A DNA stretch of 64,000 nucleotides from Rhodococcus triatomae. Its GTDB lineage: Bacteria; Actinomycetota; Actinomycetes; Mycobacteriales; Mycobacteriaceae. Positions 49,154 to 59,389 of the stretch are shown here, piece after piece. The stretch covers positions 62,001-126,000 of the forward strand of contig NZ_CP048814.1 of assembly GCF_014217785.1 (NCBI RefSeq), read 5' to 3'. The position numbers and the translations under genes are program-made. A model generated the notes under the pieces. That model saw only the letters and a list, made by a program, of their open reading frames with translations, was not told the DNA's origin and ran no database searches. Position 1 is the first letter of the stretch; each line of letters starts with the position of its first letter.

Positions 49154-49980
49154 CGAAGTCCTCCTGAATGCGGGGATGCCGGATTGTCCAGCGGTCCCAG
49201 GATATCGAGTATCTCGGCGTGCACGCCGGGCGCCGCCGCCAGCACCGATCCCGAGTCGACCGTCCACGGCGCGCCGCGCAGGTCCGTCACCACCCCGCCC
49301 GCCGCGCGGACGAGAGCGACACCGGGGGCGTTGTCCCACGCATTGTGTCCGAACACCACGGCGGCTCCCAGGATTCCCGCGGCGGTGTAGGCCAGATCGA
49401 CTCCGGTCGATCCGTGGATGCGGATCCGGGACGACGTGCGACTCAATTCGGCGAGCACCTGCAACCGGAACGGGCCGGGGATGCGCCCCCGGCTGTCGAC
49501 GTTGAGCGCCCCCATGCCGACGATGGAGGAGGACAGGGTCCGCGGCGCCAGCGGCGGCAGTTCCTCTCCACCCTCGTATACCGGACCGTGCACCCACGCG
49601 GCATAGCGGCGGTTCACGAACGGCAGCCAGGTGAGACCGAGCACCGGCTCACCGTCGACGAGGAGAGCCGCGAGAATCCCGGCCGTGGGCAGCCCGGCAG
49701 AGTAGTTCAGCGTGCCGTCGATCGGGTCGAGCACCCAGACCGCGCCCTCGCGCAGACTCGGTCCGCCGAACTCCTCGCCGTGCACGGCGATTCCGGTCCG
49801 GTCCGAGAGTTCGCCGGACACCCGCTTCTCGAGTTCCAGGTCGACCGCCGTGGCGAAGTCGTCGCGCCCCTTGGCGACCGCGCTCGGGGCGCCGACGCCG
49901 GTCAGGAATCGTTCCGACGCGGCATCGAGGATCTCGCCGGCGACGGCGAGTAGTTCCCGGGGATCACGGTCCAGGGCCAT
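49150..49980 (-). CDS. impA: Inositol monophosphatase-family protein (ImpA-like)
   Basis: A 276-residue Mg-dependent phosphatase of the IMPase/FIG family. Metal-site motifs are [31 protein letters not shown] and [20 protein letters not shown]. Its place between hisA and hisF equals Rv1604 (impA) in M. tuberculosis. A role as histidinol phosphatase is an alternative, since actinobacterial HisN belongs to this superfamily, but sequence alone cannot decide. Overlaps hisF by 4 bases. Confidence 0.9.
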   Translation of the reverse strand: MALDRDPRELLAVAGEILDAASERFLTGVGAPSAVAKGRDDFATAVDLELEKRVSGELSDRTGIAVHGEEFGGPSLREGAVWVLDPIDGTLNYSAGLPTAGILAALLVDGEPVLGLTWLPFVNRRYAAWVHGPVYEGGEELPPLAPRTLSSSIVGMGALNVDSRGRIPGPFRLQVLAELSRTSSRIRIHGSTGVDLAYTAAGILGAAVVFGHNAWDNAPGVALVRAAGGVVTDLRGAPWTVDSGSVLAAAPGVHAEILDILGPLDNPASPHSGGLR

Positions 49981-49985
49981 CGGCG

Positions 49986-50720
49986 TCAGCCGGAGACCGC
50001 GGCGAGCGCCTCGGGCAGCGTGAATCGCCCGGCGTAGAGTGCCTTCCCCACGATCGATCCCTCGACGCCCTGACCGGTGAGGCCGGCGATCGCACGGAGA
50101 TCGTCGATGGTGGACACGCCACCGGAGGCCACGACCGGCGCGTCCGTCGCGGCACACACCTGCGCGAGAAGCTCGAGATTGGGGCCGGTGAGGGTGCCGT
50201 CACGACCCACGTCGGTGACGACGTAGCGCGAGCAGCCGTCGCGGTCGAGCCGGGCGAGGGTCTCCCACAGGTTGCCGCCTTCACTGACCCAGCCCCGGCC
50301 GCGCAACTGGTAGTCGCCGTCGACGAACCGGACGTCCAGGCCGACCGCGATCTTCTCGCCGTGCTCGGCGATCACCCTCGCCGACCACTGCGGGTTCTCG
50401 ATCGCGGCGGTACCGATGTTGACACGGGCACATCCGGTGGCCAGCGCCGCCTCGAGCGAGGCGTCGTCACGGATTCCGCCGGAGAGTTCGACGTTCACAT
50501 CGAGTTCGCCGACCACTCCGGCCAGCAGTTCGTAGTTCGAGCCGCGACCGAACGCGGCATCGAGATCCACGACGTGGACCCACTCGGCACCCTGCTCCTG
50601 CCAGGCGAGGGCGGCATCGCGGGGAGAGCCGTATCCGGTCTCGCTGCCTGCCTCTCCCTGTACGAGGCGAACAGCTTCACCGTTGACGACATCGACTGCA
50701 GGCAGAAGGACCAGGCTCAC
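49986..50720 (-). CDS. hisA: Phosphoribosyl isomerase A (HisA / PriA)
   Basis: A 244-residue TIM barrel, [20 protein letters not shown] at the start and phosphate-binding [15 protein letters not shown] near the end. In actinobacteria lacking trpF the same enzyme (PriA) also isomerises phosphoribosylanthranilate for tryptophan. No trpF is seen in the trp genes of this window, which fits PriA. GTG 50720 is the start. Six bases separate it from impA. Confidence 0.96.
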   Translation of the reverse strand: MSLVLLPAVDVVNGEAVRLVQGEAGSETGYGSPRDAALAWQEQGAEWVHVVDLDAAFGRGSNYELLAGVVGELDVNVELSGGIRDDASLEAALATGCARVNIGTAAIENPQWSARVIAEHGEKIAVGLDVRFVDGDYQLRGRGWVSEGGNLWETLARLDRDGCSRYVVTDVGRDGTLTGPNLELLAQVCAATDAPVVASGGVSTIDDLRAIAGLTGQGVEGSIVGKALYAGRFTLPEALAAVSG

Positions 50721-50731
50721 GTGCGTCAACC

Positions 50732-51091
50732 CTAGTCGCTCCGCGCCGTCGCACCGGTGCCGGGTTCGTCGGGACCGTGATCGTCGGGACCATGATCGTC
50801 GGGACCGCACGCGCCGGGGTCACGATCGTGGGCCGGGGCGCCGCCGTATGCCGCCCGCGTCATGCGCGTGGACACCAGCCCCATCACCGTGACCGCGCCG
50901 ACGAGCCCGAGCAGCCCGATCACCGCCGTCACGGCCGGGCCGGGCCGCCAGAGTGCCAGGAGCAGGGTTGTCGCGACGAGCACCGCCGTGGCAGCACCCA
51001 GCGCGCACAGCGCCAGCTTGCCCACGGACAGGTCTCGCTCGCCGTCGTCCCGTTCAGGACCACTCGCGGGCACCTGACCGTGATCGGTCAC
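50732..51091 (-). CDS. Small membrane protein in the his operon, 119 residues
   Basis: A 119-residue protein with two helices ([40 protein letters not shown]) and an acidic, repetitive tail ([19 protein letters not shown]). Family not recognised; similar small membrane proteins occur in the his operon of related actinobacteria, which I state from memory. The GTG start overlaps the hisH stop by 4 bases, so it is translated with the pathway enzymes. Function unknown. Confidence 0.75.
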   Translation of the reverse strand: MTDHGQVPASGPERDDGERDLSVGKLALCALGAATAVLVATTLLLALWRPGPAVTAVIGLLGLVGAVTVMGLVSTRMTRAAYGGAPAHDRDPGACGPDDHGPDDHGPDEPGTGATARSD

Positions 51092-51723
51092 AGGCTGCGT
51101 ACCCAGTTCTCCAGCAGCTCGGCCCCGGCGTCACCGGACTTCTCCGGGTGGAACTGGGTGGCCGAGAGCGGGCCGTTCTCCACGGCGGCGAGGAACCGGC
51201 CCCCGTGGTCGGCCCACGTCAGCTTCGGCGGGGCCAGGTGCTCGGACGGGGGCATCTCCCAGCGCTGCGCCGCGTAGGAGTGCACGAAGTAGAAGCGGGT
51301 CTGCGGATCGAGCCCCGCGAACAGCACGCTGTCCTCGGGTGCGTCCACCGTGTTCCAACCCATGTGGGGAAGGACGTCGGCCTGGAGACGGTCGACGGTG
51401 CCGGGCCATTCGCCGCACCCGTCCGCGGCGACACCGAACTCGACGCCCTTCTCGAACAGGATCTGCATTCCGACGCAGATCCCCAACACCGGGCGCCCAC
51501 CCGCCAGACGCTGCCCGATGATCCGGTCTCCCCGCACCGCGCGCAGCCCCTCCATGCAGGCGGCGAATGCGCCGACACCGGGGACGAGAAGTCCGTCGGC
51601 GGCGAGCGCCACCTGGGGATCCGCGGTCACCTCGACCTCGGCACCGGTACGGGCCAGGGCGCGTGTGGCCGAGTGCAGGTTCCCGGATCCGTAGTCGAGA
51701 ACGGCGATGCGAGCGACGGTCAT
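51088..51723 (-). CDS. hisH: Imidazole glycerol phosphate synthase glutaminase subunit
   Basis: A 211-residue class I glutaminase giving ammonia to HisF. The nucleophile is in [16 protein letters not shown] and the His/Glu pair in [20 protein letters not shown]. The opening [20 protein letters not shown] is characteristic. Ten bases separate it from the MFS gene upstream. Confidence 0.97.
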   Translation of the reverse strand: MTVARIAVLDYGSGNLHSATRALARTGAEVEVTADPQVALAADGLLVPGVGAFAACMEGLRAVRGDRIIGQRLAGGRPVLGICVGMQILFEKGVEFGVAADGCGEWPGTVDRLQADVLPHMGWNTVDAPEDSVLFAGLDPQTRFYFVHSYAAQRWEMPPSEHLAPPKLTWADHGGRFLAAVENGPLSATQFHPEKSGDAGAELLENWVRSL

Positions 51724-51732
51724 GGGCCGATT

Positions 51733-52920
51733 CTATCGGTGGGCCCGCCGACTGCCGCCGACGGTGAGGACGGCGAACGGAAGTACGGGAACGATGACGG
51801 CCGCGACGACGAACAACCACGGGTAGCCCGCGACGGCGGCGACGACGCCGAGCGTCAGCGAACCCACCCCGGTGCCGGCGTCGAAACCGATGTTCCACGC
51901 GGCGCTGGCGGGACCGGTCCGCCCCGGACCGGCGGCGGTGAAGATCATCACCAGCGAATCGTTCTGCACGGCACCGAATCCGAGGCCGAAGGCCACAGCT
52001 CCGAGGATCAGGGCGCTCGTCTGCCCGGCACCCGCGTCGACGACGACACCGACGGCGAAGGCCAGCAGTCCGGCCGCGGTCACCCCGAGTGCAGGCCACA
52101 CCACGCGACCCGGGCCCGTCCGGTCCGACAGGACACCCGCCGAGTAGCGGCCCGCGAGCATGGCCGCCGACACCGCCGCCAGCAACAGCCCCGCCGGGGC
52201 CGCCGCGTCCGCGACCGCGATCGGCAGCAGGCTCGCGACCGCTCCGTACGCGAGCGCGGCGGCAGCGACGGCAGCCCAGGGAACGGCGATCGCCGCCCAC
52301 GGGAGTCCCGCACCGTGCCGCGAGTGGGCCGTCGGCCTGGCGAGGGACGGCAGGCGCACGATCGCTGCCAGCGCCAGCACGGGGACCGCCGCACCCGCGA
52401 GGATCGCGGGAACGACGGAGAAGCGATCCAGTAGGGCCAGGCCCGCAGGAAGACCGAGCATCTGGGTCGCGGCGATCGCGATTCCCTGCAAGCCACTGGC
52501 CCGGCCGAGCCTCTCGGCGGGCACGAGCTCGGCCACCAAGGCCGCGCTGGCGACGGTGAGCAGGCCGAAGCCGACGCCACGCACCGCCGACACCGCCAGG
52601 ACGGCGGGTGCCGAGGTGGCGACCCAGATCAGCGCCAGCGACGGCAGACCGAGCAGCACGCACCCCGCGGCCAGCACCGTGCGATGGCCGAACCGGCGCA
52701 GCAGCCGGGCCGTCACCAACTGTGTGAGGACCGTTGCGGCCATCAACGTCGCCGTCACGGCGCCCGCGACCGCGTCGCTACCGCCGGCTCGGGACACGAC
52801 CAGCGGGACGACGGGAAGCAACAGCGCGAAGCCACCGAACGCGGCAGCCGCCATCGCCATGGCGGTGAGCATGCCGGGCGTGCGCAGCACGCTCCCCTGC
52901 GCCGGGGAGGTGCCCACCAC
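51733..52920 (-). CDS. MFS transporter in the his operon
   Basis: A 395-residue major facilitator with twelve hydrophobic segments. The A-loop-like RLLRRFGHRTVLAAGCVLLG lies between segments 2 and 3, and segment 4-5 has the glycine-rich VSAVRGVGFGLLTVASAALV. Start GTG 52920 overlaps the stop of the upstream 50-residue gene by one base (TAGTG). It is not part of the mycobacterial his operon. It could export histidine or an intermediate, but that rests on position alone. Confidence 0.88.
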   Translation of the reverse strand: MVGTSPAQGSVLRTPGMLTAMAMAAAAFGGFALLLPVVPLVVSRAGGSDAVAGAVTATLMAATVLTQLVTARLLRRFGHRTVLAAGCVLLGLPSLALIWVATSAPAVLAVSAVRGVGFGLLTVASAALVAELVPAERLGRASGLQGIAIAATQMLGLPAGLALLDRFSVVPAILAGAAVPVLALAAIVRLPSLARPTAHSRHGAGLPWAAIAVPWAAVAAAALAYGAVASLLPIAVADAAAPAGLLLAAVSAAMLAGRYSAGVLSDRTGPGRVVWPALGVTAAGLLAFAVGVVVDAGAGQTSALILGAVAFGLGFGAVQNDSLVMIFTAAGPGRTGPASAAWNIGFDAGTGVGSLTLGVVAAVAGYPWLFVVAAVIVPVLPFAVLTVGGSRRAHR

Positions 52921-53068
52921 TACATCAACCGGAGAACGCCGCCGACCGCCGCGAGAACCGCGATCGCCAGCAGAACCCCCGCCGCGAACTTGTTGAACTT
53001 CAGCATCGAATAGGAACCACCCGCGGCGATCCCGGCGAGGATGAACAGCAGGTACGTCAGCAGAACAC

Positions 53069-53072
<4 letters not shown>
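52920..53072 (-). CDS. 50-residue membrane protein between hisB and the MFS gene
   Basis: GTG 53072 opens a 50-residue frame beginning [20 protein letters not shown] and ending [12 protein letters not shown], with two hydrophobic helices around a polar SMLKFNKFA turn. The start overlaps the hisB stop (GTGA) and its TAG touches the MFS GTG. This unbroken chain of overlaps strongly supports a real gene. Function unknown; the helix-turn-helix hairpin suggests a membrane partner, perhaps of the MFS protein. Confidence 0.78.
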
Positions 53073-56153
<3,081 letters not shown>

Positions 56154-56531
56154 GGTGGTCCTCTCGGGTCTTTGTCGTGCTCAGTCGTGCTCGGTCGTGC
56201 TCGGTCGTGCTCGGTCGTGCGGCTCGCGGGAAGCGAACGTGCCCCGGCGCCGGAGTGGCAGCGGGTTCGACACCGATTATCCAGGATAGGCGCCACCGCT
56301 TTTCCCCGGACCGATCGTGCGCACGGCGAACCACCCGCGGAGCTGTGTCCGACGCGAACACAGCGCGCCGAGCTGGGACTATTCGCGCGGCGGGTATTGA
56401 AATTCCCGGTCGGGGCGGAGGAACGTGGACAGTGCCGGGGCGACGCGGCCGGAACCGAGTGTTCGGAACCGGGTTGTCGGATCCACTGTCCCCCTCGCGT
56501 CCCGGCGTACGAGAAAATCTGGAGGTAGATC
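56154..56531. other. His-operon leader region and intergenic DNA, gene-free
   Basis: Between the divergent hisD and the 35-residue peptide gene lie 378 bases without a supported gene. The part nearest hisD has a five-copy 10-bp repeat. The other end carries the GGAGG (56521-56525) of the peptide gene. A T-box or attenuator was looked for and not recognised. Confidence 0.5.
56174..56220. repeat. 10-bp tandem repeat in the his leader, about five copies
   Basis: The unit TCGGTCGTGC is repeated with small changes (GTCGTGC at 56174-56180, TCAGTCGTGC 56181-56190, then three exact copies to 56220). It lies 21-67 bases upstream of the hisD start, so it would be in the mRNA leader or overlap the promoter. 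Confidence 0.85.
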
Positions 56532-56639
56532 ATGCTCAGCTTGCTCGTGGGCTTCGGTGCCACAGTCCTCAGCCTCGGCATCGGATTGATCCTCAGCGAC
56601 GCGACCGTCAAGTACGACGTTCGCCCGCTGACCGAATGA
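56532..56639 (+). CDS. 35-residue membrane peptide
   Basis: ATG 56532, with GGAGG at 56521-56525, opens a 35-residue frame starting MLSLLVGFGATVLSLGIGLI and ending YDVRPLTE. It has one hydrophobic helix and a short polar end. The stop is nine bases before the start of the S74-like gene, so the two form an operon. Good ribosome-binding site and spacing make it credible. Function unknown. Confidence 0.68.
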   Translation: MLSLLVGFGATVLSLGIGLILSDATVKYDVRPLTE

Positions 56640-56648
56640 GAGGTCCCC

Positions 56649-57098
56649 GTGGCCGACACGCCCCGGACCTCGGACGATCCCGTGGCCCGGCACGAGCCCG
56701 GATCCCGGGAAGACCCTGACGCCTCCGGAGACGGCGGCGCCAGGGTCAGGGCACGGGTGAAACACCCGGTGGCCTGGCTTCGGGCGCGAGCCACCCGGCG
56801 GCACGGCGTCACGACGTCGGCCACCGTTCCCGTCGGCGCCGACGAGGTACTCGAGCGCTTGGCCACGCTCCCGCTCAGCACGTGGACCTACGGCTTCGAC
56901 GAACCGTCGGTGCGTCATCTGGGCCCGATGGCCCAGGACTTCGCCGAGCGATTCGGCCTCGGCTCCTCCGACCGGCACATCGACGCGGTCGATGCCAACG
57001 GCATCTGTATGGCCGCCATCCAAGCCCTGTACCGCAAGGTGCGCACGCTCGAGGACGAGGTGCGCGACCTCCGCACGCAATTGACGCCGCGGGTGTGA
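56649..57098 (+). CDS. Tail-fibre chaperone-like (Peptidase S74-like) domain protein
   Basis: A 149-residue protein. Residues 1-60 are disordered and basic. Residues about 65-130 match the phage tail-spike intramolecular chaperone fold (Peptidase S74): LATLPLSTWTYGFDEPSVRH, then LGPMAQDFAERFGLGSSDRH and DAVDANGICMAAIQALYRKV. A short coiled coil follows (RTLEDEVRDLRTQL). The Ser-Lys cleavage motif at the start of active S74 domains (SDxRLK) is absent, so no self-cleavage is expected. GTG 56649 follows GAGAGG. No other phage gene is near. Function unknown. Confidence 0.72.
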   Translation: MADTPRTSDDPVARHEPGSREDPDASGDGGARVRARVKHPVAWLRARATRRHGVTTSATVPVGADEVLERLATLPLSTWTYGFDEPSVRHLGPMAQDFAERFGLGSSDRHIDAVDANGICMAAIQALYRKVRTLEDEVRDLRTQLTPRV

Positions 57099-57111
57099 GC
57101 CGGCCGTTCGG

Positions 57112-57385
57112 GAACGCGCAGCTGCCACGGTCTCCACCTCCGGCGAGCACTGCCCGATGTGTTCCGCCGCGCACGCGTGGGTGGGGCTCGGCGACATCGT
57201 GTACATCGTCTCGTCCGCCCAATTCACCGGCTGGCTGGACGAGTTCGGTGTCCGGCCCGGGCCGGTCGCTCCCGGTCCAGGACGTCGCGCCTGGTGTCCG
57301 GCTGCGCGGGCCGGTCCCGGAGCTGGTCGACGCGGCGCGGGAGTTGCACCGCAGGCGACACGCTCAGCCACCGAAGAGCAGATAG
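57112..57385 (+). pseudogene. 3' remnant of a nucleoside/cytidine-deaminase-family gene
   Basis: The frame ATVSTSGEHCPMCSAAHAWV followed by GDIVYIVSSAQFTGWLDEFG matches the C-terminal half of bacterial cytidine/guanine-type deaminases, including the zinc-binding CPMC. The N-terminal half with the catalytic His-Ala-Glu is missing, and near 57265-57275 the reading shifts frame to SLPVQDVAPGVRLRGPVPEL. The end overlaps the convergent membrane-protein stop by 22 bases. No usable start is visible, so it is a broken gene. Confidence 0.75.
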
Positions 57386-58668
57386 AGCCCGCCGAACGTG
57401 TAGAACACCATGACCAACAGCATCGTCAGCTGACCGGTGAGGCGGTGCCGGCGCGGGAGCACCCGAAGGGCCGTGTCGTGCGCGGCGATCACGCCGAGGA
57501 CGTGCCCGATCACGACGAAGGCCACCTTGCCGGTCGCCACCACCCCGGGATTCTCGGACAGCACGTAGGAGACCTCGGCACCGTCCGCGCCGACCAGCAG
57601 GAAAACCGTCTGCTGCCCCTTCTCCACGAGGTAGGTCAGGTAGTGCGCGAACACGTATCCGAGGACGATCGGGATCAACGACGGCGCGAACAGCCCCGGT
57701 AGTGCCCGCCGACGCGTGTCGTCCACACCGCCGGCCGCACGCGCGGCGAACCGGAACGTGAGGCCGACGACGGCGACGAAGCACAGCAGGCCGAGCGTGC
57801 GCACGGCGGTGGCCGTGGGCCCGGACGGTACCGAGTCCACCAGATCCATCCACCAGGGGAAGGCGGTGAAACTGTCGAATGCGGTGGACCCGAGCAAGGT
57901 CGCCATGAGCGCGACCGTCCCGGCCCTGATCGGCAACGATCCGAGATTGTCCAGCGGGCTGCGCAGCACCACCGCGCCGGACTCCCGGTCGCGACTCCAC
58001 GGCGACAACCGCGACGCCAACGTGCTGTAGACCTCGAACGGATCGCCACGCTCGCACCACTTCTCGCCGCACACCAGCGCGCCGACGAACGTCACCACGA
58101 GGTATGCCAGACACCAGTTCCGCACCGCGACGATCGATCCCGGGTCCGGCGACGCCAGTTCGAGCCACACGAACGCGAACAGTCCGATCACCGCAGGCCG
58201 GTATCCCCATCCCTCGGGGTACGGAATCAGTCCCCGATCCGGTGGCCGGCGCAGCCCCGCGCACAGCAGCCGATGCAGCGCACGCACGGGCGAGATCAGT
58301 CGCCAGACAGGGCCGAACAGGAGCGAGACGACGACGAGACCGACCCACAGCAGTACATAGATCACGCCGGGAACCGCGTTGTCCGCCCGGTCCTGCGGGC
58401 CCGCGAACGCCTCGACCGCCACGAGGGCGGTGAACGCGAGACCGGCCGCAGCGCCGACGAACCTCGTCGCACGCGCATCCACCCCGCGAGTCACCCAGCC
58501 CGGCAAGGCGATCGCCCGTCCGTCCGGGTCGAGCTTCGGCGACTTCCACGCGAACGCGACGACCACGAAGGACAACGTCAGCGCCCAGCTCGCGCCGATG
58601 AGCGCATACGTGAACGGAATCGGCAGGTCGGTGGACCCGCCGAGACCGTGGGCGCCCAGCTCCGTCAC
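57364..58668 (-). CDS. Multi-pass membrane protein of the cupredoxin-associated operon
   Basis: A 434-residue integral membrane protein with roughly ten hydrophobic segments, no named family known to me. Conspicuous conserved-looking parts are PVRALHRLLCAGLRRPPDRG, VCGEKWCERGDPFEVYSTLA (two cysteines) and GYVFAHYLTYLVEKGQQTVF with an in-membrane histidine. The ATG overlaps the lipoprotein stop by 4 bases, so it is the last gene of the four-gene operon. Metal handling or an oxidase-like role is possible, only by context. Confidence 0.78.
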   Translation of the reverse strand: MTELGAHGLGGSTDLPIPFTYALIGASWALTLSFVVVAFAWKSPKLDPDGRAIALPGWVTRGVDARATRFVGAAAGLAFTALVAVEAFAGPQDRADNAVPGVIYVLLWVGLVVVSLLFGPVWRLISPVRALHRLLCAGLRRPPDRGLIPYPEGWGYRPAVIGLFAFVWLELASPDPGSIVAVRNWCLAYLVVTFVGALVCGEKWCERGDPFEVYSTLASRLSPWSRDRESGAVVLRSPLDNLGSLPIRAGTVALMATLLGSTAFDSFTAFPWWMDLVDSVPSGPTATAVRTLGLLCFVAVVGLTFRFAARAAGGVDDTRRRALPGLFAPSLIPIVLGYVFAHYLTYLVEKGQQTVFLLVGADGAEVSYVLSENPGVVATGKVAFVVIGHVLGVIAAHDTALRVLPRRHRLTGQLTMLLVMVFYTFGGLYLLFGG

Positions 58669-59129
58669 GGCCGCACGAGCAGCGTCGCCACCGTGACCCC
58701 CGCATCGTGCAGTTCGACGGCGGTCTGTCCGGGCACGTCGACGACGAACTCGAACTCCTGGACCACCCCGGGGTCGGCACCGACCTCACCGGTGGCCTCC
58801 ACCGGGAAGGTGTGCTCCGGCACGGAGTGAACGTGCAGTTCGTCCACCGCATCACTGGTCACCCGCAGGACGATCGGCTCGCCCACCGCGGCATCGAGAC
58901 GGATGTTGGTCGGCTGTACGACGCCGTCCGCTATCCGCACGTCGAGAACCACACCGCCGGTCTCGGTGTCGGTGCCGGTATCCGAGTCGGTGTCACTGTC
59001 GGCCGGTGCGGCGGTATTCGTCACCGCTCCCGTCCGCGCCGGGGTGTCGGGCGTCTCCTCCCCCGAGCCGCACGCACCGACGAGTGCGAGCGCCAGCAGG
59101 CAAGCGGACGCCGTGAGCGACCTTCTCAT
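58665..59129 (-). CDS. Cupredoxin-like lipoprotein
   Basis: A 154-residue exported lipoprotein (lipobox ALVGAC, Cys20). A low-complexity acidic linker (DSDTDSDTGTDTETG) leads to a beta-sandwich domain similar to EfeO/cupredoxin-1 domains: NIRLDAAVGEPIVLRVTSDA, then DELHVHSVPEHTFPVEATGE and VELHDAGVTVATLLVRP. Histidines sit in ELHVHS, PEHTF and LHDAG, but there is no cysteine copper ligand, so a type 1 copper centre is unlikely. Its stop overlaps the next gene by 4 bases. Confidence 0.78.
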   Translation of the reverse strand: MRRSLTASACLLALALVGACGSGEETPDTPARTGAVTNTAAPADSDTDSDTGTDTETGGVVLDVRIADGVVQPTNIRLDAAVGEPIVLRVTSDAVDELHVHSVPEHTFPVEATGEVGADPGVVQEFEFVVDVPGQTAVELHDAGVTVATLLVRP

Positions 59130-59389
59130 GAGAGCCCTTCCGTGTCGTTCCGGGTTTCGGTGCTGCGGGAGTCGGTGTTGCCGGAATCTGTGCTGCCGGA
59201 ATCTGTGCTGCCGGAATCTGGGAGCCGCCCTTCTACTCCCGATTCCTCGTCTTCCTCGTCGTCGGCCGCCCTGCGATCTCGCATCGCCATGGTGACCACG
59301 ACGATCGCGACGATGATCGCCGGTACGAAAGCCGGGATCGCCAGCAGGACGGAGTGATCGGCGAGGAGGGCGACGTCCGGATCCCTCAC
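59126..59389 (-). CDS. Small single-helix membrane protein with Ser/Asp repeat tail
   Basis: An 87-residue protein: a short N-terminus, one strong helix (LLAIPAFVPAIIVAIVVVTM), a charged stretch (RDRRAADDEEDEES) and a tail of DSGST repeats encoded by a 15-bp tandem repeat. GTG 59389 overlaps the large membrane protein stop and its own stop overlaps the lipoprotein ATG. No family known. It may be a small subunit of the membrane complex. Confidence 0.7.
   Translation of the reverse strand: MRDPDVALLADHSVLLAIPAFVPAIIVAIVVVTMAMRDRRAADDEEDEESGVEGRLPDSGSTDSGSTDSGNTDSRSTETRNDTEGLS
59165..59222. repeat. 15-bp tandem repeat coding for DSGST units
   Basis: Near-exact 15-base units (GCCGGAATCTGTGCT and variants) are repeated about four times in frame at the 3' end of the small membrane-protein gene, giving repeated DSGST/DSGNT in the protein. 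Confidence 0.8.
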
